Part shown: piece after piece, positions 24,947-34,005 of the stretch
Position numbering within the stretch: position 1 is the first letter of the stretch
Layout of the letters: each line of letters starts with the position of its first letter
DNA from: Sphaerothrix epifaneia
Lineage (GTDB): Bacteria; Cyanobacteriota; Cyanobacteriia; Phormidesmidales; Phormidesmidaceae
Assembly (NCBI RefSeq): GCF_042788235.1
Contig: NZ_JBHZOL010000085.1
Span: 1-64,000, forward strand
Reading direction: 5' to 3'
Length of the DNA stretch: 64,000 nt
Notes under the pieces: generated by a model
What the model saw: only the letters and a program-made list of their open reading frames with translations
Database searches by the model: none
Told to the model about the DNA's origin: nothing
Position numbers and translations under genes: made by a program

Positions 24947-27900
24947 ATGCATCGCCCCCTAACCGCTCTAAGCCTCGGTTTGCTAACCACCTTGCAAGGT
25001 CTAGCGCTGCGACTGCCCGCCGCGATCGCAGTCGCTAACAGCCCCCCCGCTAGCAGCACCGAGGCACCCCAAACCCGCCCCATCATCAGAGTGGGCGTGA
25101 TGGCCATTCGCGGGGTCGAACAAACTCATAAACAGTGGCAGCCCACCATTGACTATCTCAGTCGCCAAATTTCTGGCTACCAGTTCGAACTCGTGCCGCT
25201 CGAATTCGACACGCTAGAAGACCTGATCGCCAATCAGCAAATTGATTTTGTCTTGCCCAATCCCGGCATGTATGTTGAGCTAGAGACGCTTTACGGGGCA
25301 AGGCGCATCGCCACCCTAAAAAATTTGCGCCTAGGCAAAAGCTATACAGAGTTTGGCGCTGTCATCTTTCGGCGCGCCGATCGCACAGATATTCAAACGC
25401 TGCAAGACCTCAAGGGCAAGTCTTTTATGGCCGTGAGCGAAATTGCCTTCGGCGGATGGCAAATGGCTTGGGCCACGCTCAAAGAAGCCCATATTGATCC
25501 TTACCAGCAGTTTCAAGAAATTCAGTTTGGCGGTAGCCACGACGCCGTGGTTTATGCAGTTCGCTCAGGCGAAGTGGATGCCGGAACAGTACGAACTGAC
25601 ACGCTAGAGCGCATGGCGCAAGAAGGCAAAATCAACCGGGCAGACTTTGTGGTGCTAAACAACCAGCAAGCCCAGTATGGCGATAGCTTTCCCTTTGCTG
25701 TTAGCACTCGGCTCTATCCAGAATGGCCCTTTGCCACCCTTCCCCATACGTCAGTCGATTTGGCGGAAGAAGTGGCGATCGCCCTCATGACCCTGCCCAG
25801 CGACCACCCAGCCGCGCAAGCTGGGCGCTATGAAGGCTGGACGATTCCGGCCAACTACCAACCCTGCCACGAAACCCTACGCCTGCTCAATGTGCGACCC
25901 TACGAAGATTGGGGCAAAGTTTCAATTGCCGCTGCCGCCTACCAGCACCGCTACTGGCTGCTATTTTCAGGATTACTCATTGGCGGCCTGAGCTACGGCG
26001 GGTTGCAGCTAGCCGCCCGCCGCCGGATTGAGTCTAGATTGAGAGCCGCCAACAGTTCCTTAGAACGCCGGGTTGAAGCGCGTACCGCCGAACTCCGAGA
26101 AGCTAAAGAAGCTGCCGAAGCGGCAAGCCGCGCCAAAAGTGAGTTTTTAGCCAGCATGAGCCATGAGCTACGCACACCGCTCAACGCTATTTTGGGCTTT
26201 ACCCAGGTAATGTTGCGCAACCTCAATCGCAAGCACACCACCAGCCAGCACGAACAGTTGCAAGCACAGCGAGAAACCCTAGGAATTATTCATCGCAGCG
26301 GCGAACATCTGCTGAGTTTGATTAACGACGTACTCGACATGTCTAAGATTGAAGCGGGTCGAATCACCTTGAATGAAGCCGTGTTTGACCTGCTGGCCAT
26401 GCTCGAAGCACTGATTGAAATGCTGCAAATTCGAGCCGATGCCAAAGGACTCACCCTTTTCTATGAATGTGGCGACCAGGTGCCGCAGTGCATTATGGGT
26501 GACGAACGTAAGCTGCGCCAGGTTTTAATCAACCTGTTGGGCAACGCCCTTAAATTCACCAACGAGGGCAGCGTTACTCTGCGGGTTCGCCAACTAGCTG
26601 CCCCAACTCATTTAGAAACCGCCCCCTACCACCTGATTCATTTTGCGGTTGAAGATACCGGGCCAGGGATCGCCGCCACCGAGTTAGATCACCTTTTTAC
26701 CGCTTTTTCGCAAACCGAGAGCGGTCGCAACGCTCAAGAAGGTACCGGACTTGGCTTACCCATTAGCCATCAATTTGTGCAGTTGATGGGCGGCGAAATT
26801 CAAGTCAGCAGCACCTTAGGCGCTGGCACCGTCTTTGAGTTCACTATTCAGGTACGGCCAGGTCAAATGGAGTCAAATCAAGCGTCTCCTGGTTGCCGTC
26901 AGGTGGTGGGCTTAGCGCCTCATCAGCCTGTCTATCGCCTGCTCATTGTGGACGATCGCTGGGAGAATCGCCAGCTACTGGTTCAAATTCTAGAACCGCT
27001 AGGCTTTGAGCTATATGAAGCAGAAAACGGTGAAGCGGCGATCGTCCTGTGGCAACAACACCAGCCCCATCTGATTTGGATGGATATTCGGATGCCAGTG
27101 CTGAGCGGTTATGAAGCAACCAAGTGGATTAAAGCTCAGCCAGAGGGCAAAGATACCGTCATCATTGCCGTCACTGCCAGCGTTTTTGAAGAGGAGCGCG
27201 CCAGTATTTTAGCGGCTGGCTGTGATGATTTTGTCCGTAAACCTTTTTCGGAAACGCAAATCTTCGATCGCCTGAGCCAGCACCTAGGCGTTGCCTATAC
27301 CTACGCTGAAGCAACCTGCCCCAATCCAACGCCCCCCTCAGCCGCTAAACCCCTAGCGCCAGGTGATTTGGCTAAACAGCCCGCCGAATGGATTGCGCAG
27401 CTTAACCTGGCAGCACGAGGAGCCGAAGATGAACTGATTTGGCAGCTTTTAGATCAAATTCCACCCGCCGATGCTCCGTTAGCCGATGCCCTAGCAGAAC
27501 TGGTCAATAACTTTCGTCTCGATCGCATTGTTCACCTGACCGAAACCCCGCTTCAGCCCACCCACGTTCGGCAAATTGTAGGATTAGCGGCGGATCAGCC
27601 CACCTACCGCCTTTTGGTCGTAGACGATCGCGCTGAAAACCGTCAGCTTTTATGCCAGCTTCTGCAACCCATTGGGTTTGAAGTTGACGAAGCCCCAGAC
27701 GCTCACCAAGCGATCGCCCTGTGGCAGCAGTATCAGCCGCAACTAATTTTGCTAGAGATGCGGCTACCCGGTGTGAGTGGCTACGAAGTTGCCCAGTCGA
27801 TCAAATCTCAACCTCAAGGGAGGCAAACCGTCATTATTGCTTTGACCGCTAGCGTCTTTGAAACTGAAAAAAGCAGTCTCCTTGCAGCGGGCTGTGACGA

Positions 27901-28015
27901 CTGGTTACGCCAGCCTCTTTCAGAACAACAGCTCTTGAGCAAACTTGCAGAACATCTAGGGGTGAAGTACCTCTATACCGAAACCACAGCCACAGCCATC
28001 AGCCATCTGGCTTAG
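24947..28015 (+). CDS. Hybrid sensor kinase with PhnD-like periplasmic domain and two receivers
   Basis: 1022 residues. A signal/anchor segment is followed by a PhnD-type periplasmic binding domain (about 45-300; TIDYLSRQISGYQFELVPLE), a transmembrane helix (about 325-347), HisKA (SHELRTPLNAILGF), HATPase_c (NLLGNALKF, EGTGLGLPIS) and two tandem receivers. The first receiver has Asp713 and Lys765. The second, a diverged duplicate of the first, has Glu937 in place of the Asp and Gln989 in place of the Lys. The ATG at 24947 (GAGG six bases upstream) is preferred to a TTG at 24896 because it starts the signal peptide. PhnD-like domains bind small oxyanions; the ligand is unknown and no transporter genes adjoin. 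Confidence 0.88.
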   Translation: MHRPLTALSLGLLTTLQGLALRLPAAIAVANSPPASSTEAPQTRPIIRVGVMAIRGVEQTHKQWQPTIDYLSRQISGYQFELVPLEFDTLEDLIANQQIDFVLPNPGMYVELETLYGARRIATLKNLRLGKSYTEFGAVIFRRADRTDIQTLQDLKGKSFMAVSEIAFGGWQMAWATLKEAHIDPYQQFQEIQFGGSHDAVVYAVRSGEVDAGTVRTDTLERMAQEGKINRADFVVLNNQQAQYGDSFPFAVSTRLYPEWPFATLPHTSVDLAEEVAIALMTLPSDHPAAQAGRYEGWTIPANYQPCHETLRLLNVRPYEDWGKVSIAAAAYQHRYWLLFSGLLIGGLSYGGLQLAARRRIESRLRAANSSLERRVEARTAELREAKEAAEAASRAKSEFLASMSHELRTPLNAILGFTQVMLRNLNRKHTTSQHEQLQAQRETLGIIHRSGEHLLSLINDVLDMSKIEAGRITLNEAVFDLLAMLEALIEMLQIRADAKGLTLFYECGDQVPQCIMGDERKLRQVLINLLGNALKFTNEGSVTLRVRQLAAPTHLETAPYHLIHFAVEDTGPGIAATELDHLFTAFSQTESGRNAQEGTGLGLPISHQFVQLMGGEIQVSSTLGAGTVFEFTIQVRPGQMESNQASPGCRQVVGLAPHQPVYRLLIVDDRWENRQLLVQILEPLGFELYEAENGEAAIVLWQQHQPHLIWMDIRMPVLSGYEATKWIKAQPEGKDTVIIAVTASVFEEERASILAAGCDDFVRKPFSETQIFDRLSQHLGVAYTYAEATCPNPTPPSAAKPLAPGDLAKQPAEWIAQLNLAARGAEDELIWQLLDQIPPADAPLADALAELVNNFRLDRIVHLTETPLQPTHVRQIVGLAADQPTYRLLVVDDRAENRQLLCQLLQPIGFEVDEAPDAHQAIALWQQYQPQLILLEMRLPGVSGYEVAQSIKSQPQGRQTVIIALTASVFETEKSSLLAAGCDDWLRQPLSEQQLLSKLAEHLGVKYLYTETTATAISHLA

Positions 28016-28059
28016 CTTTGATTGCCCTTAGTTAAACCAACCTCTCACCCCTCCCGGCA

Positions 28060-29388
28060 ATGCCCCAAACTCTGACTCCCAAAGGCGATATTTTGGTCGT
28101 TGACGACCGAGCCGATAACCTCAGGCTGCTCTCTCATCTGCTCAACGAGCAAGGCTACAAAGTCCGCAAGGTGATTAAGGGAGAACTCGTTTTTGACGTG
28201 ATCCAGGTGAATCCTCCCGATTTAATCTTGCTAGACATTATCATGCCGCAGATGAACGGGTTTGAAATTTGTCAGCGGCTCAAAGCTGATCCAAACACTC
28301 AAGATATTCCAATTATTTTTCTCAGTGCTTTAGACGAACCGCTCGATAAAGTCAAAGCCTTTTCTATTGGCGGAGCCGATTACATTACTAAACCCTTTGA
28401 AATTCAAGAAGTCGTTGCCCGCATTGAGCATCAGCTCAACATTATTCGCCTGCAAAACCAGCTCAAGCAGCAAAACTGGCAGCTACAACAAGAAGTTCAA
28501 GAACGTCACAAAGCCGAAAAGGCACTACAACAGCTCAACCAAGACTTAGAAACACGGGTGCAGCAGCGTACGGCTGAACTCACCACCGCTAACCAGCAAC
28601 TGCAACGCCTAGAAGGCCAGTTACGCCAATCTTTGGCGCAAGAGCAGGAACTTAGCGCTTTCAAATCGCGAATTATCACGACGATTTCACACGAGTACCG
28701 CACACCTTTAGCTATTATCAGCAGCTCGGCTGGCGTTTTAGAAGAATATCGCGAAAAGCTCACCGAACAGCTACAGCTCAAACATCTTGGCCGCATTCAG
28801 CATTCCGTTCAGCATTTGACTCAATTGGTTAACGATGTTTTGTTTCTAGAGCAAACTGACTTTGGCCAGATCGACTTCAACCCGCAACCGCTGGCCTTGC
28901 TACCATTTTGCCAAGCGCTGGTCGAAGAAGTGCAGCTAGCTAGCCCCCATCACACCCACAGGATTGAGTTTAGCCACCAGGGCGACTGTCCGCTGGCCAC
29001 TTGGGATGGTCGGGTATTGAAAAAAACATTCGTCCATTTGCTGAACAATGCCATTAAATATTCACCCGCTAGCTCAGTGGTTCATTTCCGGCTGCGCTGT
29101 TGGGCTGAAAGTGTTGAGTTTCAGGTGCAAGACGCGGGCATCGGCATCCCCACGATCGATCAAGCCAGCTTGTTTGAGTCTTTCTGGCGGGCTAGCAATG
29201 TGGGCAATTTGCCAGGGGTAGGGCTGGGGTTGTCGATCGTCAAGAAGTGTGTGGAGCGGCAGCAGGGGGCGATCGCCTTTGAAAGTCAGGAAGGCGTTGG
29301 TACCACCTTCACCGTCCGGTTGCCGATATGCCCAGTTGAGCCAGCCTCTATTGAGTCATCCTCGATCTTGCCAGAGGCAGAAAGCTAG
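28060..29388 (+). CDS. Response regulator-histidine kinase hybrid (REC-HisKA-HATPase)
   Basis: 442 cytosolic residues. The N-terminal receiver (about 7-122) is intact: LVVDDRADN, phosphoacceptor Asp in ILLDIIMP, FLSAL and ITKPFE. A coiled-coil linker runs over about 128-200. HisKA follows with His in TISHEYRTPL, then HATPase_c with LNNAIKYSP, DAGIGIP and GVGLGLSIVK. It begins 44 bp after the PhnD-type kinase and is probably in the same transcript. Its receiver could take phosphate from that membrane kinase and switch its own kinase domain, a common cyanobacterial arrangement. Confidence 0.9.
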   Translation: MPQTLTPKGDILVVDDRADNLRLLSHLLNEQGYKVRKVIKGELVFDVIQVNPPDLILLDIIMPQMNGFEICQRLKADPNTQDIPIIFLSALDEPLDKVKAFSIGGADYITKPFEIQEVVARIEHQLNIIRLQNQLKQQNWQLQQEVQERHKAEKALQQLNQDLETRVQQRTAELTTANQQLQRLEGQLRQSLAQEQELSAFKSRIITTISHEYRTPLAIISSSAGVLEEYREKLTEQLQLKHLGRIQHSVQHLTQLVNDVLFLEQTDFGQIDFNPQPLALLPFCQALVEEVQLASPHHTHRIEFSHQGDCPLATWDGRVLKKTFVHLLNNAIKYSPASSVVHFRLRCWAESVEFQVQDAGIGIPTIDQASLFESFWRASNVGNLPGVGLGLSIVKKCVERQQGAIAFESQEGVGTTFTVRLPICPVEPASIESSSILPEAES

Positions 29389-29544
29389 CTTGAATCACCA
29401 CCGCGATCGCCTATTGCTAAGCGATCAGATTTGAATAGCTCAATACTCGCCATTTAGCACTTTGCCGCTAGCATGGAATCGTTTGAGCAGGCAGCGATCG
29501 CTGTCTTGCGTCAGCCCTTAGCGATTCCCTAACGATCAATCATC

Positions 29545-30987
29545 ATGCACTTTTTATCCGATACGGTCGTGCTTTCGCGCATGCAGTTTGCGCTCACAGC
29601 CATTTTCCACATGATTTGGCCAGTCCTCACCACCGGATTGGGTATCTATCTGGTTTTAGTTGAGGCTTTGTGGCTCAAAACTCGCAATCCTGATTATTAC
29701 TACCACGCTCGGTTTTGGTCGAAGCTCTACGTTCTCAACTTCGGTATCGGAGTAGCCAGCGGCATCCCGATGGGCTTTCAGTTTGGCACGAACTGGGCAC
29801 CTTTTTCGGAAGCCGTTGGCAATTTTTTTGGCAGCATTATCGGCTTTGAAGCGTCTTGGGCCTTCATGCTAGAAGCGGCCTTTCTCGGCATCATGGTGTT
29901 TGGCTGGGAGCGGGTAAACCCGATTATTCACTTTGTCGCCACTATTTTGGTGGCCTTCGGTGCCAACCTTTCAACCTTCTGGATTCTCACTGCCAACTCT
30001 TGGATGCAAACCCCAGCCGGGGGACAGTTTACCGACGGCATCTTTATTGTCAACGACTACTTTCAGGCCATTTTTAATCCCTTCATGGCCGTGAGTATTG
30101 CCCACATGTTTTTGGCGACGTTGGAGACGTCTCTGTTTGTCATCGGCGGCATTAGCGCTTGGTACATTCTCAATCAGCGTCATCCCGCCTTTTTTGCAAA
30201 AGCCTTCAAAATCGCGCTAGCAACTGCGATCGCCGTAGCCCCTTTGCAAATCTATGTGGGTCACCTCAGCGGCGAACAAGTGTATCGCCAACAGCCCACT
30301 AAAATGGCCGCGATGGAAGCCTTGTGGGAAACTCAACCCGCTGGCCAACCCGCCGACTGGAGCCTGGTCGCCTTGCCCAACAAACAAACCGAAACAAACG
30401 ATTGGGAAATCAAAGTACCTAACGCGCTGGGCTACATTTTAGAACTCAAGCCTAACCTGTCGGAACCCGTGCAAGGGTTAAAGGAATTTCCCCCCGAAGA
30501 TCGTCCTAGCATGGTTGGCTTAGTCTACTATTCTTTTCGCCTTATGATTGCGATCGGCTTCTTTTTGGCCGGATTGATGCTGCTGACAACGCTTCAGTGG
30601 CTGCGAGGTCAGCTTGCTGCCGAAACCATCGCCGCGCAGCGATGGCTGATGCGCGGCTGGATTTTTGCGGCTCCTCTGGGCTATATCGCGGTTGAGTCGG
30701 GCTGGATTGTGCGCTGTGTGGGGCGGCAACCGTGGGTGGTATACGGCCAAATCCGTACCGTAGACGCCGCCTCCAACCTCCCCCCTGGTGATGTGCTAAC
30801 AACGCTGGTGGGCTTTGCCACTACCTATACCATCTTATTTTTCGGCGCGATTTACTTTGGCAGCCGCATTATTCGGCGCGGGCCGCGACTGGATCTGCCG
30901 ATTCCTGGCATAGAAGACAAACCCGCTGTTAATACAGAACCCGGCCAGTTTAGCCCGGACGAACGCCCCGTAGAAGCCCAACAGTAA
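29545..30987 (+). CDS. cydA: Cytochrome bd quinol oxidase subunit I
   Basis: A heme-bearing subunit of the bd-type terminal oxidase, which passes electrons from quinol to oxygen. In cyanobacteria it acts in thylakoid and/or plasma membrane respiration and relieves over-reduction. The 480 residues have about nine membrane helices. Diagnostic stretches are LSRMQFALTAIFHMIWP at the N-terminus with an early heme-ligand His, GIGVASGIPMGFQFGTNW, and the GRQPWVVYGQIRT signature in the C-terminal part. The shorter length than E. coli CydA (522) fits the short Q-loop class. The stop is 12 bp before cydB. Confidence 0.95.
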   Translation: MHFLSDTVVLSRMQFALTAIFHMIWPVLTTGLGIYLVLVEALWLKTRNPDYYYHARFWSKLYVLNFGIGVASGIPMGFQFGTNWAPFSEAVGNFFGSIIGFEASWAFMLEAAFLGIMVFGWERVNPIIHFVATILVAFGANLSTFWILTANSWMQTPAGGQFTDGIFIVNDYFQAIFNPFMAVSIAHMFLATLETSLFVIGGISAWYILNQRHPAFFAKAFKIALATAIAVAPLQIYVGHLSGEQVYRQQPTKMAAMEALWETQPAGQPADWSLVALPNKQTETNDWEIKVPNALGYILELKPNLSEPVQGLKEFPPEDRPSMVGLVYYSFRLMIAIGFFLAGLMLLTTLQWLRGQLAAETIAAQRWLMRGWIFAAPLGYIAVESGWIVRCVGRQPWVVYGQIRTVDAASNLPPGDVLTTLVGFATTYTILFFGAIYFGSRIIRRGPRLDLPIPGIEDKPAVNTEPGQFSPDERPVEAQQ

Positions 30988-30999
30988 TGGTTTACGCTT

Positions 31000-32016
31000 A
31001 TGGACACGCTCAGCTACTTTTTACCGCAAGTCTGGTTTGGCATTTTGGCTCTTTTTCTTTTTCTCTATGTCATGCTGGACGGCTTTGATTTAGGCGTGGG
31101 GATTTTGTCACTTACCGCCTCGTCAGAAGAACGTCGTAGTGTTTTGATGACCAGCTTGAGTAATGTTTGGGATGCCAACGAAACCTGGCTGATTTTGATG
31201 GGTGGCAGCTTGTTTGGAGCGTTTCCGCTTGCCTATGGCACCATCCTCAATGCGTTATACATTCCCATTTTCATCATGCTGTTTGGCATCATTTTTCGTG
31301 CTGTTGCTTTTGAATTTCGGGAACAGTCTAATCGCAAATTTTTCTGGAATACAGCCTTTGGTGTTGGCAGTTTTGTGGTAGCCCTAGGCCAGGGCTTTGC
31401 CCTCGGTGGCGTCCTAGCAGGTATTCCGGTAGATGGCACCGGGCACTTTGTCGGCAGCACTTGGGAATGGCTCAATCTGCCGTCGGTTCTGGTGGCCTTG
31501 ACGCTGATTCAAGGTTACGTGCTGATTGGATCAACCTATCTGGTCTGGAAGACGGAAGGGGAACTGCAGCAAACCCACTATCGCACGGCTAAGCTAGCTG
31601 CCATTACCACACTGATTGGGGCAATTTTGATTACGATCGCCACACCAATCTTTTACGAATATGCCCGCACTCGCCTATTTCAGACGCCGCAAATCTACAT
31701 TTTTGCGGTCATTCCCCTTTTGGGCGTGTTGCTGATTACGCTGTTGTTGCGCAGTCTCAATCGTCATGAAGAAAGGTGGCCCTTTGTGTGGACAATTTTG
31801 CTGTTTCTGCTGACATTTGTGGGACTGGCCTTAGTCGTATTTCCTTACATCATTCCCACCCAAATTACGATTTACCAAGCTGCTGCCGATCCCAGCGCGC
31901 TGGTTTTTATGCTGATTTTTATTGGCGGGTTGATTCCGGTGATGCTGTTTTACAACCTTTACCAGTACATCGTTTTTCAGGGTAAGGTTACTGGCGGCAG
32001 CTACGGCGGCGAGTAA
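31000..32016 (+). CDS. cydB: Cytochrome bd quinol oxidase subunit II
   Basis: The partner of CydA in the bd oxidase. The 338 residues have about eight hydrophobic helices. Family stretches are MLDGFDLGVGILSL (about 27-40), VWDANETWLILMGGSLFGAFP and AFEFREQSNRKFFWN, as in CydB and CIO subunits. It lies 12 bp after cydA in one operon. No cydX-like small subunit is evident after it; the next gene, 42 bp away, encodes an unrelated metallopeptidase. Confidence 0.95.
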   Translation: MDTLSYFLPQVWFGILALFLFLYVMLDGFDLGVGILSLTASSEERRSVLMTSLSNVWDANETWLILMGGSLFGAFPLAYGTILNALYIPIFIMLFGIIFRAVAFEFREQSNRKFFWNTAFGVGSFVVALGQGFALGGVLAGIPVDGTGHFVGSTWEWLNLPSVLVALTLIQGYVLIGSTYLVWKTEGELQQTHYRTAKLAAITTLIGAILITIATPIFYEYARTRLFQTPQIYIFAVIPLLGVLLITLLLRSLNRHEERWPFVWTILLFLLTFVGLALVVFPYIIPTQITIYQAAADPSALVFMLIFIGGLIPVMLFYNLYQYIVFQGKVTGGSYGGE

Positions 32017-32058
32017 CCCACCTGGTCAGACCAAGGGCGTTAAAATTGCAGGGCACTT

Positions 32059-32820
32059 ATGGCTAGCTGTCAACCTCCAACCTTTGCCGATCGCGGCACG
32101 ATTGGCACTCACCCTTATCGCCTGCGCCAAAGCGCAAGAGCCAAACATATCTCTATTAAAATCTCTCCCTACGGTGAGATTGAGGTTGTGACACCGCGAC
32201 AGTTTGACCCCCAAAAGTTGCCTGCGATTTTGCGCCAAAAACAAGCCTGGATTGAGCAAACCCTAGCGCGGCTAGCTCACCAGCGGCAGGCGATCGCACC
32301 GGATCTAACGAGCGCTCAGCCAGGGCAAATCGATTTACGTGCCCTTGATGAAAGCTGGGAGCTGGTCTATTTACTCAACTCGCGCGATCGCCTGCAAGTT
32401 ACCCCCCTCAACTCACGCCAGCTAGCGGTCGTTGGCCCTAGCGACAACCTCAAACTTTGCCAAGCAGGTTTACAAAAATGGCTCAAGCGCAAGGCCAGCC
32501 TGGTTTTGCCCAACTGGCTGAGCCAAATCAGCCAACGCGCCCAACTGCCCTATCAGCGAGTTAGCGTGCGGGGGCAAAAATCGCGCTGGGGCAGTTGCTC
32601 CAGTCAGCAAAATATTAGCCTCAACTACAAGCTTTTGTTTTTACCGCCACCGCTGGTGACCTACGTTTTGGTTCACGAACTTTGTCATACGCTGCAAATG
32701 AACCATTCCGCCGCTTTTTGGCGGCTGGTTGAACAACACCTACCCGACTATGCAATACATCGGCAGCAGCTTAAGCAAGCTTGGCAGTACATCCCTCAGT
32801 GGTTAGAGCAGCAAATGTAA
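32059..32820 (+). CDS. YgjP-like (DUF45, M48 clan) metallopeptidase
   Basis: 253 residues with the zinc-peptidase motif HELCH (about residue 212) and a further His in QMNHS, preceded by RWGSCSSQQNISLNYKLLFL, the YgjP/WLM family pattern. The N-terminal half contains the strand-rich ARAKHISIKISPYGEIEVVT segment typical of the family. No signal peptide, so it is cytosolic. Family substrates are not well established. It follows cydB by 42 bp and may ride on the same transcript, but no functional link is known. Confidence 0.88.
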   Translation: MASCQPPTFADRGTIGTHPYRLRQSARAKHISIKISPYGEIEVVTPRQFDPQKLPAILRQKQAWIEQTLARLAHQRQAIAPDLTSAQPGQIDLRALDESWELVYLLNSRDRLQVTPLNSRQLAVVGPSDNLKLCQAGLQKWLKRKASLVLPNWLSQISQRAQLPYQRVSVRGQKSRWGSCSSQQNISLNYKLLFLPPPLVTYVLVHELCHTLQMNHSAAFWRLVEQHLPDYAIHRQQLKQAWQYIPQWLEQQM

Positions 32821-33117
32821 CGGGCGTGAGATGACGCTTTGGCCTTGAACGCCGTAGACAGTCGCCTCTTTTCTAAGCTAAAGTGGTACTGACTATGTTT
32901 TAGCGAACGGTTTCATCGCTGCCTGTCGAGCAAATTGACGCTTGTATCTGGCTTGATAACGACCGTATCGTTTAGCCTAAGCCAACTCACCTTCCCGGCA
33001 AAACCGCACCCAATGGCTGATTTACGCTATGCAGCAACTTCAAAATCTAGCCACGATAGAATTTAAGGGCGGGCAATTAGCTTGGGTTAGCAGCTGTGTT
33101 CCCAGGGGGATTAGAGT

Positions 33118-33567
33118 ATGACATCCATGCAAAGTAAAGCGATCGCCAATAAACGGCTTCGATCTCTCGATGACGCGCTAGAGCGCTGTCAAGAATTGGG
33201 TATGCGTCTGAGTCGGCAACGGCGCTACATTTTAGAGCTGCTTTGGCAGGCGCAAGAGCACCTTTCGGCGCGGGAAATTTACGATCGCCTCAATCGCCAA
33301 GGCCGCGAAATTGGCCATACTTCTGTCTATCAAAATTTAGAAGCCCTTTCTGAGCAGGGCATTATTGAGTGCTTAGAGCGCTCAGACGGTCGTCTATATG
33401 GCAACATTAGCGACTCTCACAGCCATGTTAACTGTCTCGATACTAATCAGATTATTGACGTGCATGTTGAGCTACCGCCAGAGGTGATTCGTAAAATTGA
33501 AGCGGAAATCGGCATTACGATTACCGACTATCGCATCGATTTTTACGGCACCAAAAACCCTACCTGA
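33118..33567 (+). CDS. Fur-family transcriptional regulator (PerR/FurC-like)
   Basis: A metal-dependent DNA-binding repressor. The 149 residues have the winged helix (about 25-90, RLSRQRRYILELLWQAQEHL; HTSVYQNLEAL as recognition helix) and the C-terminal dimerisation domain. It reads SHSHVNCLDTNQIID where most Fur proteins have an H-rich site followed by CxxC; only one of those cysteines is present and there is no C-terminal CxxC, so the structural zinc site is missing. This resembles a cyanobacterial subgroup related to FurC/PerR (from memory, moderate certainty). It is monocistronic and followed by a strong terminator. Confidence 0.82.
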   Translation: MTSMQSKAIANKRLRSLDDALERCQELGMRLSRQRRYILELLWQAQEHLSAREIYDRLNRQGREIGHTSVYQNLEALSEQGIIECLERSDGRLYGNISDSHSHVNCLDTNQIIDVHVELPPEVIRKIEAEIGITITDYRIDFYGTKNPT

Positions 33568-33589
33568 TCTAGCAGCGGGCTAGGCATCG

Positions 33590-33670
33590 CGAAAAGCCAA
33601 ACGGAAAAGCTTTCTGTCAGCCGCCGGTAGCCCTTTAAGGGGCTGACCCCCCTCAGGGCTACCGCCAGAC
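33590..33670 (-). repeat. Dispersed intergenic repeat, divergent copy with hairpin
   Basis: GCTTTCTGTCAGCCG is followed by CTTTAAGGGGCT, as in the copy at 45004. It contains GGTAGCCCT (33626-33634) and AGGGCTACC (33655-33663), a perfect inverted repeat. Confidence 0.45.
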
Positions 33671-33695
33671 TTCAAAACCACCAAAACTGCCTAAC

Positions 33696-33758
33696 AAAAA
33701 AGAAGCTGATCTCCTGGAGTGAAAGCGGCTCTGCCGCTCTAGAGGTCAGCTTCTTTTT
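33696..33758 (+). terminator. Strong bidirectional terminator
   Basis: AAAAAGAAGCTGA and TCAGCTTCTTTTT are perfect arms around a nested AGCGGC/GCCGCT hairpin, with a T-run in both directions. It separates the Fur-family gene from the convergent small peptide gene. Confidence 0.8.
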
Positions 33759-33798
33759 ACAGGGCGGTGTTGTCTAAAAAACCAGGGGGCGATCGCCG

Positions 33799-33873
33799 TT
33801 ACTTGTTAAAAACGTCGCGGGTAAACAAAACCAGTATGGTGCCAAAAACCACAGCAGCCAGTGCAAGATCCAT
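33799..33873 (-). CDS. 24-residue single-pass membrane peptide
   Basis: ATG at 33873 to TAA at 33799, reading MDLALAAVVFGTILVLFTRD then four more residues. One hydrophobic helix (about 3-18) is followed by a short positive/polar tail, the shape of the tiny subunits of photosynthetic or respiratory complexes. AGGAGAC lies five bases before the ATG, an unusually good ribosome site for this window. It does not match any Psb, Psa or Pet small subunit I can recall, nor CydX. It is bounded by the strong terminator on one side and by dnaN downstream on the other. Confidence 0.5.
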   Translation of the reverse strand: MDLALAAVVFGTILVLFTRDVFNK

Positions 33874-34005
33874 AAATAGTCTCCTAAGGTATGACAACAG
33901 TCAATTGCACCTTGTCGCCCACGGGCGAGAGCGGTACATGAGAGCTGTCATTACTGTACCCGAACCCAGCCCCTAAGTGGAGATTGGTGTCACCCTCTAT
34001 AGACC

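Noticed and set aside
24374..24962. Two rightward open readings in the gap before the PhnD-type kinase
   Set aside because: No ribosome sites, basic/Arg-rich products, overlap with dispersed repeats and with the start of the kinase gene.
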